This document shows positions 22,280-34,791 of a stretch of 64,000 bases of DNA, piece by piece. This DNA comes from Acanthaster planci (taxonomy: Eukaryota > Echinodermata > Asteroidea > Valvatida > Acanthasteridae). Made by a program: the position numbers and the translations under genes. The first letter of the stretch is position 1. Each line of letters starts with the position of its first letter. Location: the NCBI RefSeq assembly GCF_001949145.1, contig NW_019091397.1:1665354-1729353 (forward strand), read 5' to 3'. A model generated the notes under the pieces. It worked only from the letters and a program-made list of their open reading frames with translations, had not been told where the DNA came from and searched no databases.

Positions 22280-24878
22280 TCTTTATGTTCAGTGTCACTC
22301 AAGAAAAAACAAGCATTACAGACTCTGTACAAAGAAATGGAGATGGTGCTGTGTGGCCTCTGCTCCCAAGAGCCAGCATGGACCCATTTGGCGCCACTCT
22401 GCAAGCTGGCAGTTTTTAACGGAATGTGCACAAGTCCTGTAGCATCATCTTTGCTTGAAAAGGAAGGCAACCGAGTCTGGTTGCACAGAGGCAGTGCCAT
22501 CAACATTTCCTTTGATAACAGCAGTCTTGCACATTTTTACTGCCAGGGTTGTCTCGATGTTTGGCAGTCCACACTGACTGGGTGTATACTACAGATGTCA
22601 TGTTCCTCAAACTTTGTGTAATCTTTAATCAGAACTGCTGAGTTACATGTACCATCCATTATAGTGCGCCACATCGGAGTTTTGAAGTGGTTTAAAAGCT
22701 CCTTATTGGTACATGACTTGGTCCAAATCGTCATTTCACAGTGGTGCCAACAGCATACATGTAGATTGGGGAGGAAATGGGGAAAATCCCTGTCTTTTTA
22801 CCAGGGAGTACGGGCTGAAGAATTATCCACTAGATTATCAAATGAACCACTTATTATGCCATCTAAACTGCCTTTGGCACAGGTTTTTTTATGCAAACTT
22901 GACAGTCAACTTTTGTTGCTTCTCTACGCCCCCTCCACCCCTCTCCCCATTGGCAGATTCAATCTACGCTGTCTGTCAGTTCACCCAAAGCCAAAAACTA
23001 CATCAGGTAGCAGTCATAACCTTTAGTTCCGACATGTTAAAACTGTGACAACTCTTAAAGAGTGAGGAAACCAAAAGGCCCACAATGCTCTAAACTGATG
23101 TGATTTAATGTGTTAATATTGGAAGGATTTCAAAACAGTGTATGTGTATACATGTATATATGGGAAATTACATAAATTGCTTTTACTAAATCTTGCCTTG
23201 TGTGCAGTCAGAAGGAAGTGATGAAGTTAAAACTACGTATTCAGTTTGATAAGAGCCCATAGCCTGTGGGAGATTCTATTCATAAAAGTACAGTGAAAAT
23301 CACATGTATTACAAGGAGTGAACATGTTCGATACTTGCTTACATGCTGACCGTGCATGTATGCGACCCATTTTGAATGATGTGTTGAGACCGACAATGAA
23401 GCTGCATGTGTTCGCCTAGTTAGCAGGCTGCCTTGGTATATTTGTATGGATCTCCACAGTACATGAATTGCGTGCTCCTGACCTTTTCACTTGTGTCATG
23501 TGAAATTGGGAGAAGTTTGTGGGTTTGGAGTCTTTAGCCATGCAACTGAGAATTCAGGGGAAGCAAAGGGAAATCTCAGCAGCACAGACTTTTGTAGTGT
23601 TTTCCCAGTTTGTAATTGCACAAGTGGGAATTAAAAAAGAAATCGGCAGATATATTCAAGTAAAAAACTATACAGCTAAACCATCAATGCACTTCAAGGT
23701 ACATGCACACACACGGCTATGAGTTCCAATTGTCAGATTGTTCCGTGCATATTAAGCCACTTGCATCCAATCACTCATAGTCCATATGTCAAGGTCCATA
23801 TTGCACGATGCATCAGGACTAGAGGGTTTGGATACATGGAAAGCTGTAGGCCAGGTGCCAATGCCAGAGACGTTTAGTATGTATGAATGCAGGCTTAGCC
23901 TAGCTTGCTCAGGAGTCTTTTGAAGATTATTGACTGAACAGCACACAGTGGAAGCAAGCCCCTGCCAGCCAGAACAAGTTCCTACGTGTTACACACAAAT
24001 GAGAGTAGGCAAGGTTATTGGTTCTAGAAAGTCTCTATTAAAGACTTCTTGACATTTATTCTGTTCATGACTTGGGAAAGTATCGCTGCGAATACGACTG
24101 TAAAAGTTACTGCAATCTCCTTCAGATTGTAAATAACGTCAGTGACATACACAATAACTTTATATTGAAATGCTGAGAATTTTGTTTATTTCATGGAGTG
24201 TGTGCAGTGGCAACATTCTGTCACATTACAAGTTTTTATAGTTGAGACAATAAAAGAAACCGAAATCCAAGAACATGACTGTTATGCCAAGAATGTTTAC
24301 AAGTTCACATGGGACCAGGATACGGTGTACATCTAACGCATTGGGCCGCAGAAGAAAGAATGAAAGCTCTTTGTTCAATTGTGTAATTCAAATCTAAAAT
24401 ATAAATTCCGGATTTTATTCACCCCAAATCGTCCAAAAATGCATTAGTATAGATCTATTGTCAAAATTATTATGAACAGGAACAAAGAATGTTCTCTTTA
24501 TTCCAATAACCAAAACAGTTTAAAAACATTTCAATGATTAGAAATCTTCTATGCATAAGAAAGCTCTGAGTTCATTTCATACGTACACGTACTGATGCCT
24601 TGGTCTGTTCCAAAATTAACAAAAACCCCAACAGGAAATGCTATCACAATGCGCTGTATGTTCTCGGTATTTTTTCATTTATGTGTGAAGATCATACGTG
24701 TTCCACAGAAATGGTTTGCTTTTTTTTCACCACCCTCCACTGGATGTGATCTAGAAGAGTGAAACAGCCATCAGAGGACAGCTCGGAAATTGGGTCTTGT
24801 GGTGCAGACGAGGTAAAGACATTAAGCTCCACAGGAAAGTGATGAATGCAGATGAACCAGGGGACAAGATACCAGCCA
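22280..24878. other. Convergent 3' flanks of FIBP (+) and UBXN1 (-)
   Basis: No further coding exon was recognised. AATAAA at 24249-24254 is a candidate poly(A) signal for FIBP. On the minus strand, AATAAA (TTTATT on the + strand) at 24414-24419 and 24497-24502 are candidates for UBXN1. The two genes therefore appear to end within about 250 bp of each other, tail to tail; a long FIBP 3' UTR (about 2 kb) is inferred, not proven. Confidence 0.5.
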
Positions 24879-27800
24879 TCATGACGCTGGCTTTGTCACT
24901 ATGAGGACGGCAGAAGGCACCAGACCTGAAGAGGTTAAAAAAAAGTTATTTAAGCCACTGTTTACTCAACCGTGCACTTGGACATTGTTCCACTAACCAC
25001 AGATAGAGAATTACACCACAAACTACTGAGTGCATTTCTCTCGCCAAAACTGTCTTGGATTTTAATGTACAACTTCTAAGCATCCAACACACAAATCATG
25101 AATTTATCAAGCAACAGGGGAAACTGAACAGAAGCGTTACCCCAACTGCTTTTCCCAGTTTCCATGTTGCATACATGTTCATTTTTCATGTGTCATGCTT
25201 CCTGGTTCTCAAGCAAGTTCTCTGAAATATATCCGTCCGCAGCTAGGAAGCAGGGGAGTGAAATGGTTCACCAAGCAAGGCCGATTCCTTCCTAAAAGAG
25301 CCACATGGACACTTTTTGGACAGATCACTGACAGGATAGGACTCCGTGTCTCTTTAATATCAGGTTATTACGCTTCATCAGCAAATCACCTAGTTCTTTG
25401 AGCGGTTTCTCCATGTCCTCCTCTGTGAAGACTTTCTTGGGAAACGTGGTCATCAGGCTGAAGGGAGCACTGCTCCCGTCCGTCCGGTTGAGCTGGACGA
25501 AGAGCCTGACCGCCGCCAGCTGCTCCGAGACTCCAAATGAGTTGGTGAGTGCCGAGCCGTTGGGAAGTCGGATCTGAGTGAGAGGAAAGACGTCCAGCTT
25601 GAGACTGCTGAGTATCACAACTGACGCTGTCAAGCGAGGGCAGTGTTTTCAATGAGGCAGTTCAGTATTCCAGCACGTATGCACAATGTGAAGCACATTC
25701 AAGAGCATCAATACGCATGTGTGAGGTCCGCCATATCAGCTCAGCCAGAAGCCAACTAATACGCACTGAACATGTTCAAACTCGCGTGGCATTGCTTTGC
25801 TCTCAAATGACCTTACCTAAATGAAACACCAATTTGACTCATCGTACCTTGGCTCATTGTAAATCAATGGGGAGCCTCAACATTTTGCGCCTGGGAGGTC
25901 CATTTCATCAGAAAGCCAAACTGAATGATACCGCAAAAGGAACAGTTTAGTTTGCTCTTTCTAAACAAAAACCACATCACCGGTACGAAAACACTGACCT
26001 TAAAGACTCTCCTTTTGTGCGGTCAGTCAAGGATGCTTGGATTTACAACAGTGAAGCAATTTCGGTCTTATTACATGCATCCCAAATCAACTCTGAAGGC
26101 ACTTTCATTACATTGTACGTCCTTGTGCTCTTTCTCTTGAAGGCCGGGAGAAACGACAATCTGAGTTACAGCTGGGTCATGACCTGACACACTTCACACT
26201 CTGGCACATCAATATCAAACTCATTCTCTCGTCATTCGGGCCAATCATATGCAGAGAGCAGCGGCCCACCACTTGTCACTGAAACTATTTTGACAGAGAC
26301 TGAAAATGAGTCTAGCGGGCAGATGGAAGACTGCAAAACGTTCTCTGTACCTGAAGTCTGGTCGTGTCGTACTCCTTCTTAGGTGCTGCAGTGGCAGTTA
26401 CAGCCGGAGGGGCAGCGGGTTGGGTGGGGGGCTTTGGCTGGCTAGCTTCGGCAGACACCTTGCCGTACCTTGCTGCTCTCTCACGCTTGTCTCGCTCTAT
26501 TTCCTCTTTTACTCTCTGTCTTCAATTTCAGTGAACCAACAAGAAAAGGCTCGTACATAACTGATCAGTCACTCTGCATCAACACCCTCCGTGGTAAATG
26601 TAAAACCATTTACAGTCATTTTCCTTTCGCAGGTTTTTTAAGTGGGCAATCTGAACTACTCAACATACTCTTCAAACATAACAAAACCCACTTCAAAAGT
26701 TTTGAAAATGGTCACTGTTTGTCTTTCACAACGCATTCACGATGAAGTGTCGTCAACTCTACACCTCAGAGATTCTTTGGGACAATTCTAAGACTACTAC
26801 AATTCAATGGTGTACAGTAATCAAGTGGCACAGTCAAACTGATGAATGGAACACAGGTTCTACAATCATGAAATCCACCAATTCATATTGACTTGTTTTT
26901 TCTTTTTTCCTCCGCAACATTTTCTTGTCCTCACCTCGCAAGGCGTTCTTCCTGTTTTTCCCGTTTCTTCAGCTCGGCTAACTTCTTTGCTTCATCCAAT
27001 TCCATCCTTTCAACCAAAATTTGTTGAAACGATCTTTAACTTTCAAATTGGAAAAAGTGCTCTTAATTTGCCAATACACTGTGTACTGTCTGTGGGTAAC
27101 ACTGGACTGAACATGTACACCAAGGTCTTAATCTAGGCTGTTATAACAACAGTGGACATTAGACTTTAAAGTAATTGATTTTTATATTTTAAAAGTCTAT
27201 CCCTTTATTTGTCTTGTGTACATCGTTTTTAGAAATAAAGAGAACTAATTTTTTACGAAAAGTTTTGTATCAATTTTAAATCCAGATAAGTGCATGTGGT
27301 TTAACATTGTTTATGAAATTTTTTTTCATATATTACATAAAATTCAAATGGCAGTTCTTAATAATGAAAGAGATCGCTTCATTTCTGGTCCTAGAATAAC
27401 CATTCAAAGGGCCATTGCGTCTGCTACCTTAAAGAATTTTTAGACGTCTCTGGGCATGGAAGGAGTCATGAGCAACAGCATTAAGGAATGGGACGCTCAC
27501 TTTTGTTTCATCTCCACCAGCTCTCTGCCCTGTTTCCGGCGGAGTTTCTCCCTCTCAACTGCCTCCTTTTTCTCCTGTTCTGCCTTCTCCTTCTGTCGCT
27601 GTTTCATTCTTTCTTGCAGCCTGCAACCAGGATAAGAAAGAATGTGTTCCTGGGCCTGTTTAGAGCTGCAGATAGTAAGAAGCACATCTTAGGTTGACCG
27701 ATGAAACTGATCGGAAGCCTTCCCCACTGAACGACGACTGACTGGAGCCTACAATTGGAGCCTGCGCTGTGCAGAACAAAGCTCTCTCACAGGACACCAT

Positions 27801-30800
27801 CTTTGTATGAAAATTACAACTGGGCATTCAACACCATCCGGTGTGTGTGCAAATCAAGTGCATACCAAATGTGCATATATGTGCCAGCGGGTGTTGATCC
27901 AAATATATTCAAAATATGATTGAGCCGATGTCCACTGACCAACCAACAGAAGCATCCAGTCCTTTGACATCTCAAACACATTTTCCTCATGGACTTTTTG
28001 AGAATTACATGACTGAGTTGATTTAACCCTTCACAGTTGAAGAATCCCCCCAAATACACCGTGTGACCAATAACTCCAAAGTGCAAATGATACCACATGC
28101 AAATGTACCATTATGTGATGTAGTCGCTTTCATTGGGATGTTCGTAGTTAATTCTGTGATTCTCATTTGCGACCGACCTTTATTTTTGGCTCTGACCAAG
28201 GAAAAAAATAAATCATTATGCGGCAGACGCAGTCTGGAATTTCCAACCACCCAAAAAAAGGGAAAAAAGACGATCTTCTGAATTTCTGGGTTCAAACAAT
28301 TTTTCCCTCCTTTGTTCCCCTGATCGATCGACCCTCCCAAAAGTAAAAAAACTATGAGAACCATGGAGCTACGGACACCCTTATCTCGGACAATTTTGCA
28401 GAGGAAACACAGACGAGGAAAAACTCTATTCCACTGATATCTGACAGTGAGCCTTTAGGAAAACCTCAATTTATTTCTTTACCAGCTCACTGGATGTTTT
28501 CCTTGGGAGCTGTTTTCAATGAGATTACCTCAATAATTGCTCCTGTTTTTCTTCTGCAGTCAGTGGCTTGATCTCCTCCAAGGATTCGGAAAAGTTCTCG
28601 TGTCCTGTTCTAGCAGCATGAACCTTTCAAAGTCAATGTACAAGAAAATACACGGTCTACACAAAACAGTTAACGATACAGTGAACATAAGCCATGAAAT
28701 CAGTAAGTTGATAAAATTTGCTAGCCCCTCATTTTGAATTCATGACTGTGTGGGCAACTGCCAACTTCAATGCTCCCGCTGTACTGCCATGTCATTAGTA
28801 ACTTAAAGGAGCGTCTTAAAATTTGGAACTCGGAATACTTGGCCCATTTGACAAGGAAAGCATTCTCCACCGGGAGGGGTTGGGGAATGCTGTGTGCAAG
28901 ACACTGATGGCAGTGGACCACTAACCTGGACATCTTCTGGTGTTCTCAACTTCTTCCCACATCTGCAAGACAAATGATGAGCACTTCTGACAAGAATCCC
29001 GCATGACTGTGATTTGTTTTTTCTCTAAGGTTACATCCAAATCTCTTGTCTAGAGCTAGGTTTGGGTCTTCGCTCCATTGGAAATGCGTGGAGATGCGCA
29101 GACAATAGACCTAGCCGTAGCTCTGGAAGCCCATTTCGGACATGGCCTGAGACACATCTCATAACTGTGAGGAATCGTGATGACCAACTAGACCTTAAGA
29201 CCGGCAACAGGTGGCAGCAATGCACTGTTGAAGAGATGGCACAGGTGGGGCAGTGACAGCCAGAACGAGTACGATTCACTTACTCGTCACACTTGAGCGA
29301 CTTGGCCTGCACCTGTTCACCTTCTGCCGTTGGGCCCTCCCCTTCTTGCTGGGACTTGCTGTCTCCGCCCTCCCGCGTACCTGTGCATTACACACACATA
29401 CACACAGGTATGCAATCAGTCAGTGCAAGCCACAGGCAGGCAGAGACATAACGGAGAAGGGTCAACTTACTGGTGGAAGAGAAAAGGCAAACGCATGTAC
29501 AGGACGTTTGAAGAGATGGAAGGGAAAGACTGGCGTGAAAGTGAGACAAAAAGGAGATGGACCAAATAACAATTAATGAGGTACTGGTATTTTAGAGTGG
29601 TTTGATGGTTCGTGACTGCTAGCTGTTGAAGAAAATGACAGACATACATGACCCGTTTCACACAATTTGTTCCTTGAGAGATGGTCATTAACAGAATAAT
29701 AAAAATTACTCTATTATTCTCTGCTCAACCACGTCTTTCACAATCAGTGTGGATTTTTAAACCTTTTTCGTTTATCAACCCACTGATGGGGGGGGACAAC
29801 GTGGGCCATGCCCCCCAAGCTGTTTATTTTTTGGACACTATGAAGCTAACAAGGCAATTATGGGGGGAACTATTTTGTTGCCTTTCCATAGAGAAGTTTC
29901 GCCTCATCCCCCACACTGGTTCTGGATACTCCTTTTGTCTCTACCTTGACTTGTGTCACTTCCAAGTTTGTGGCCCTCTGGGGCTTGGAATGGTTCGTCG
30001 ATGTCCGGATCATCACTGTGAGCAAATAACCTGGGAATGGGGACACAAGTGGAGACAAGCTATCAGAATTATCCCAGCTCTTCCATCCACAAAAAAGTAC
30101 AAGTTGGCCCTTTAAAATAAAGCTTGTAATAAAACCTAACTCATCAAGAGATTGCTCCGGCTGAATGCTACTTACCTAGCAACTCTTCTGCATGCAATGC
30201 TAATACATGTGATCGTCCAAATCTAGTTTAAACTAAAATTTCCAAAGTAAATTCGGGGTAGCAATATACATTGTAAGCAGGGGAAATCCTAGTTGAATTG
30301 AGTTGATGTAAAAAGAAGTCTGGTTTAGTCTAACACTCTTGGCATTTTTATAAGAACCTTCTTAAAGGGAGATATCCCTCAACTGTGATGGAAATTCTTG
30401 AAGGTTTCGAAGCTCATCAAAGCCCTCTACCTGGGCTCTACCTTCCTCAATCCGGTAAAAATCTTTCCTAATCTCTGGATGGATTCTCAAGGATATGGGG
30501 AGGCTAGAGTTAATACAAAATTTCTTCACAGGACACTTTACATGAAACAGTTTCACTTTGTAAAAGGACAAGGGAGGGAGTGATGTGTGTGCGTTAATCA
30601 CTTGTTAATGGGATAACTCAGTGCTGTCAAAAACCTGTGCACTATGCATGTGGTTGCTGTTCCTGAACTTCCATCAAAGAGCTGTTACAAGTCAGCATGC
30701 CTGCATTGACTTTGAAAGAGACTAATTCTTCTGACTGCAAAATTGAAATTGAAGGTTAAGGACTCCATGAGCTTACCAATCCATTGCAACCTGGACAGAT

Positions 30801-33013
30801 TTATACTGGGTGGCTGCCAGAGCTCTTTGTCTGATAAAAATGAAAGGATGTAAAGTTTAGTTATTTATTTATTTCGTTTCCATAACCAACAGCGACAATA
30901 TCCCCATTTACAGGTTAGCTATTAAAAATAAATATAAATAGAAAAGACAATAACTAACTCTAATTGCGATAAAAAAAAAAAGTTCAATACTTACAGGTTT
31001 CGTAAAAAAGTTAAAAATTAAAAGTTTAAAAATTAAAAAGTACAAATTGTAAACCAGATGCCGAGGAAAAAATAAAATAATAAAAAAAAATTTCTTGATA
31101 ACGTACATTGTACATGTATCTAAGATTAAATGTTAACAAAATGAATGGCCAAAGCTTCCTTTGAAAGACTCTTGCTAAACATGCTAAATTCAAAACTTCA
31201 ACATAATTCACCCATAATGTCCGTTTTTCTCCAGGTTACCAAACTACATGTACCGGGTACATGTAATACGGGTGATTCACATTAATGCACCTCCAAGAGT
31301 TTGCAACGTGTTGGCCAATCACAACGCTCGAAATTTGTCTACCCTTTCCAAATGCACATTGGTCGACAAACTTCGCGCACTGCGATTGGCCAACGCGTTG
31401 CAAACTCTCTTGGAGGCGCACTATTGTGAAATGCCCGAATTGATAAATTAAATCAAAGAACTGACTTTGTTCTGTACTGCGAACTACAAACAGTGGGATT
31501 AATTGCAGGATACCCTGTAGTTAGTCAGAGGAGATGCCCACGGGACCGTTGAAAATGAAAACAGACTTGAAGCCCCACCTGAGCTCTCTGTACAATGTAC
31601 ATGTTGGTGGCTAAAAGGCTACGGAATGATGTAGGAGAAAGAATTCCAAGTCTAAACAGACTGTCCTGTAGCCGGCTAGGCTACATGTATGCAGCTATGG
31701 GGTCTGGGTAATCTGAGAACGAAGTGAATGGGAGTTGTTGGGGAAAACATCTGTAGTCCAAACAAAGGTACAAAGTCAGAGCGCTTTGAGAATGACATAA
31801 ACGGTGGGTGGGCAGTCAACCTTGACTCTGTAGCTGGCTTTGAGATAACGGTGGGACGTTTACAAAGTCCAGTTACAGATTTTCCCAAATGTTTAAAGGG
31901 AACCGTTCCGTTTAGAATTTTGATTGACGCAATCTGGCATTCATTTTTATTGTAAACGATGCCTGCTCCATGTGTTTTTTGAGAAAAAAAGTGGATTCTA
32001 AAACAATAAACGTTGCTATTTTTAAATGCCCCAACATCAATCTACATTTTTATATTGGTTGGACCATGTACATTGTTGAAAGTTATGAAAGCAGTGAGGT
32101 ATGTGGCGGCGGCCTCTGTAAAGTTTTGGCTAAACGTATGGAATGGTATAGAAAAGTTTTCTAAACATTTTTAAATCAAATGTAAATTCCTGCCCTTACT
32201 ATGAGATAGAGAGCATTTTTGAGCATGGCTAATTCTGTGCATGTATGTGCATGCAGACCCACAGAGTGGCACGTAGACAAAGTGGTAAATGGGCGAAGTG
32301 GGTAAAGTGGCAAATGGGCGAAGTGGCGAATGGGCAACTTGGTACATGGGCGAAGTGACTGACACCGCCTAGACCTACATCATAATTTATTACATTTAAG
32401 TCAAGTGTGGGGGCCGAGTTTTCTCACGAATGCAATCCATCACTAGTGTAGTATGGCCCAACTAATAAGGCTGTGTCCGAAACAGGCTTCCAGAGCTACG
32501 GCTAGGTCTATTGTCTGCCCGTCTTTCCAGTGGAGTAAAGACCAAGACCTACATGTAACTCTAGACAACAGATTCGGACATGTCGGATGCAGCCAAACCA
32601 TGCTGACCAGTTAACGTTTAATACATTCTCCATGCTGTGCTAGCTGTCACTGTGCTCACACTGACACTCATTCCGGTTGGGCAAAAGCTGTGAAAGTCAT
32701 TAAGTTTTAATCATTGTTTTCAAACTGGCTGTGAGTGACTTACGGAAGGTGATTACGACATTAGTTGATATCTTGCAAAAAAACTGGTCTCTGGTGTATA
32801 CGCTTCATGTTCACTTCACTTTATTTCCAAGAATGATACATGAATAAAAATAAGCCTACCCCAGAACTGTGGGGTCCGTCATCAAATGACAGCTACTGAG
32901 CTGGGCTGGGGCTACAATATAATAATTACAAGTAAAATAGAACCTACAACATGAACTCACGCTCTGTTTTGCGAAAACCCCATTTCCATTAATATTTCCA
33001 CGTCAGTCGGCAT
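24879..33013 (-). CDS. UBXN1: UBXN1 (SAKS1), UBA-UBX p97 adaptor, with a one-base frameshift
   Basis: Eleven minus-strand exons in transcription order: 33013-32961, 30830-30777, 30030-29945, 29380-29284, 28962-28926, 28623-28529, 27620-27501, 27007-26935, 26519-26351, 25573-25390, 24925-24879 (stop TGA). All have GT-AG borders. The ~337-residue product starts MPTDVEILMEMGFSQNRA, an N-terminal UBA domain. Next come an acidic linker, a C2H2-like module (CDECGKKL...HAARTGH), a long charged coiled coil (exons 6-9) and a C-terminal UBX domain (EYDTTRLQIRLPNGS...LVPSAVLIV). UBXN1 links ubiquitin, through UBA, to the p97/VCP ATPase, through UBX, in the cytosol. Oddity: exon 27007-26935 holds one extra A in an AAA run (about 27000-27003), so the frame before it meets a stop while the frame after it is conserved. 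This may be an assembly error, a polymorphism or a true defect. Confidence 0.9.
29030..29160. mobile_element. MITE of the TCTAGAGCTAGG family, copy 1
   Basis: Contains GTCTAGAGCTAGG, CAGACAATAGACCTAGCCGT and TTTCGGACATGGCC. A second copy in opposite orientation occurs at 32466-32600. The ends approach an inverted repeat of GGCTGYRTCCGA type, best seen in the second copy. No coding capacity; in UBXN1 intron 4, between the exons at 29380-29284 and 28962-28926. Confidence 0.6.
31269..31437. mobile_element. Fold-back MITE (about 170 bp)
   Basis: Nearly the whole element is one hairpin. The left arm includes CACCTCCAAGAGTTTGCAAC and GTTGGCCAATCACAACG (about 31288-31330). The right arm has the inverted match CGATTGGCCAACGCGTTGC and AACTCTCTTGGAGGCGCA (about 31383-31421). 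The outer ends CGGGTGATTCACATTAATGC and, inverted, CGGGCATTTCACAATAGTGC also pair. The loop contains GTCTACC...GGTCGAC. In UBXN1 intron 1. Confidence 0.75.
32281..32358. repeat. Short minisatellite (AAATGGGCGAAGTGG-like unit)
   Basis: About five imperfect copies built from AATGGGCGAAGTGG and GTAAAGTGGC segments. In UBXN1 intron 1; non-coding. Confidence 0.6.
32466..32600. mobile_element. MITE of the TCTAGAGCTAGG family, copy 2, carrying a TACATGTA insertion
   Basis: Inverted relative to copy 1 at 29030-29160. The ends GGCTGTGTCCGAAACAGGCT and, inverted, GGCTGCATCCGACATGTCC form a terminal inverted repeat. Where copy 1 (inverted) reads CCTAGCTCTAGAC, this copy reads CCTACATGTAACTCTAGAC, i.e. 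six extra bases (CATGTA) at 32551-32558. Confidence 0.65.
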
Positions 33014-33640
33014 TTTAAATTTCAAACTTAAGTAATACATGTACTTATAACACTTCCAAATGCTGAAGTTCCAAGGCAAGCTTGTCCTCAGAAGTTAACC
33101 CTGCCCCAGTCACCTACTGTGTACGCGTATGCAGTACGTACATGTAATGTACACGGGAACCATGTACATGTACAAAATGTACATATGTACGTACGTGACA
33201 ACGTACGTCCGTACTGGTAACCTGTACGTTATTATTATGGAGAAAGCTGTGCCCGCTGGTACGCCGCGGCACGGCATGGTCGCCGGCCCCTTGCGCGACG
33301 CGCACGAAGTCCGCTTAATGCGCAATCGGTTGACCAGCACGTTCATTTGATTACTCTGCGCGACTGATCGATCTTGAATGAAATCCTACTTCACATGTCC
33401 CCTTTTTGAAGCACTCTTTCACAACCGTGAATAAAAAGAAAAGCCGATTGGCTCATAACGGAATTATTGACTTGGTGCAGTAAGATCGACCAATCGCGCA
33501 AATATCGAGCGATCGCGCAGATTGACCGATCGCGCGCAACAACGCTCATGCATTGTACTCATCTATCGTTTGTGTGGAAGCTGTCTGGAGAGGTCGAGTT
33601 TTACGATACAGCACAAAATTACGGTAATTTCAACTTAGAA
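33014..33640. promoter_or_regulatory. Probable divergent promoter of UBXN1 (-) and the SR-protein gene (+)
   Basis: G/C- and CpG-rich patch (about 33240-33545) between the UBXN1 start codon and the next + strand gene. Two CCAAT boxes in opposite orientation are visible (GATTGGCTC near 33445; GACCAATCG near 33490). A possible non-coding first exon for the + gene could end at ATTACG|GTAATT (about 33623), splicing to the exon that begins at 36338. A cluster of about twelve GTAC tetramers lies at 33120-33232, on the UBXN1 side. Promoter function and the first exon are inferences. Confidence 0.4.
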
Positions 33641-34791
33641 CAAGTTTTTTTTCATAGTTTGTTATGAACACGTCATATAGATGTATTAGAGCTGCTTCTC
33701 AAGGATTGAATTTGTCGTTGATGGAGGTAGATTTGGAATTAAAATTGGTGGAAAGAGTTCCCTCCATGCTAGTACGACTACGGTAGGCCTATTAATATGG
33801 ACTCCATGTGACGCCGCGGCCTTGTGCACAAACCCTATGGACCGGTCTGAAAAAAATCACAAAAAGTGCTAAGTAATCGACTTTGTTTTTCTCCTTCCTA
33901 AATTGAATTGTCTCGACATGTTGTTGCCTTCTGACGGTTAATAGTAATAAGCCACTGAGGGGAATAATCATTTATGATAAATACTGGCGTCCGTATAGGT
34001 GTTAGGGATGTTACAAAATTTTTAGATATTTTAAATGAGCCCAGAAAATAATCCTATTGGATAAAGCACATGAATGTGATTACGACTACGTTTTGTAATA
34101 CACAAGAAAATGCATGAAATTTTCAGTTTTTTTACTGATTGTGAAGTATCTGATATATCCTTGTTTGGATGCTCTATACATGTAATTAAGAGCATAATTA
34201 CTTAATTACGTCAATAATTCACAAATGTAGTAATTAGGACGTACTTGGTTTACTTTTTCAGGTTACCGTTATGTTCATATTAGTTTGGTATCAGATTTAC
34301 ATGTACAAAGGCAAAATAAAAGAAAGTTCACACAAATTTTGTCAGTGTTATTAGCAAGAAGTTGAATACAAGCTCAAAGTTAACCCTCCTATGCTGAAGT
34401 CGCTCTGTGGGTCACTTGGTAAACACCTCAATGAAGCACAGCTGTGTTGTGTTGTGCACTGCACCGACAGTCCCTCACAGGAATATCAGATAGCACTTTT
34501 GTGCTGCCCAACAACTGTGCTTCACTGTTTCATGTGAATAATAATTTTGCAGTGAACCAAATGCAGTGAAGAGGACTGCACAAAAGATCCTGGGTAATTT
34601 TGTGCTGGTAACCTACTGTGTACACACTGAACCTATGCATGTTTGAGTTCCATATAGAAACTACATGCTCACCAGTGACTGTGGGCATTTGTGCACATTT
34701 GTGCTGTAAAACCAAAGGAGGGTTAAGATGGTGCAGACAATCCCTCGAAGTTCTGACCTCCATTTTGTTTTTTTAAGGATAGTACCATGTG
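33641..34791 (+). other. Probable first intron of the SR-protein gene
   Basis: A/T-rich sequence with no recognised exon, gene or repeat family. If the non-coding exon near 33540-33623 is real, this is intronic. Confidence 0.3.

Noticed and set aside
25386-25652. 88-aa minus-strand frame overlapping the UBX exon
   Set aside because: Out of frame with the conserved UBX domain; a shadow of UBXN1.
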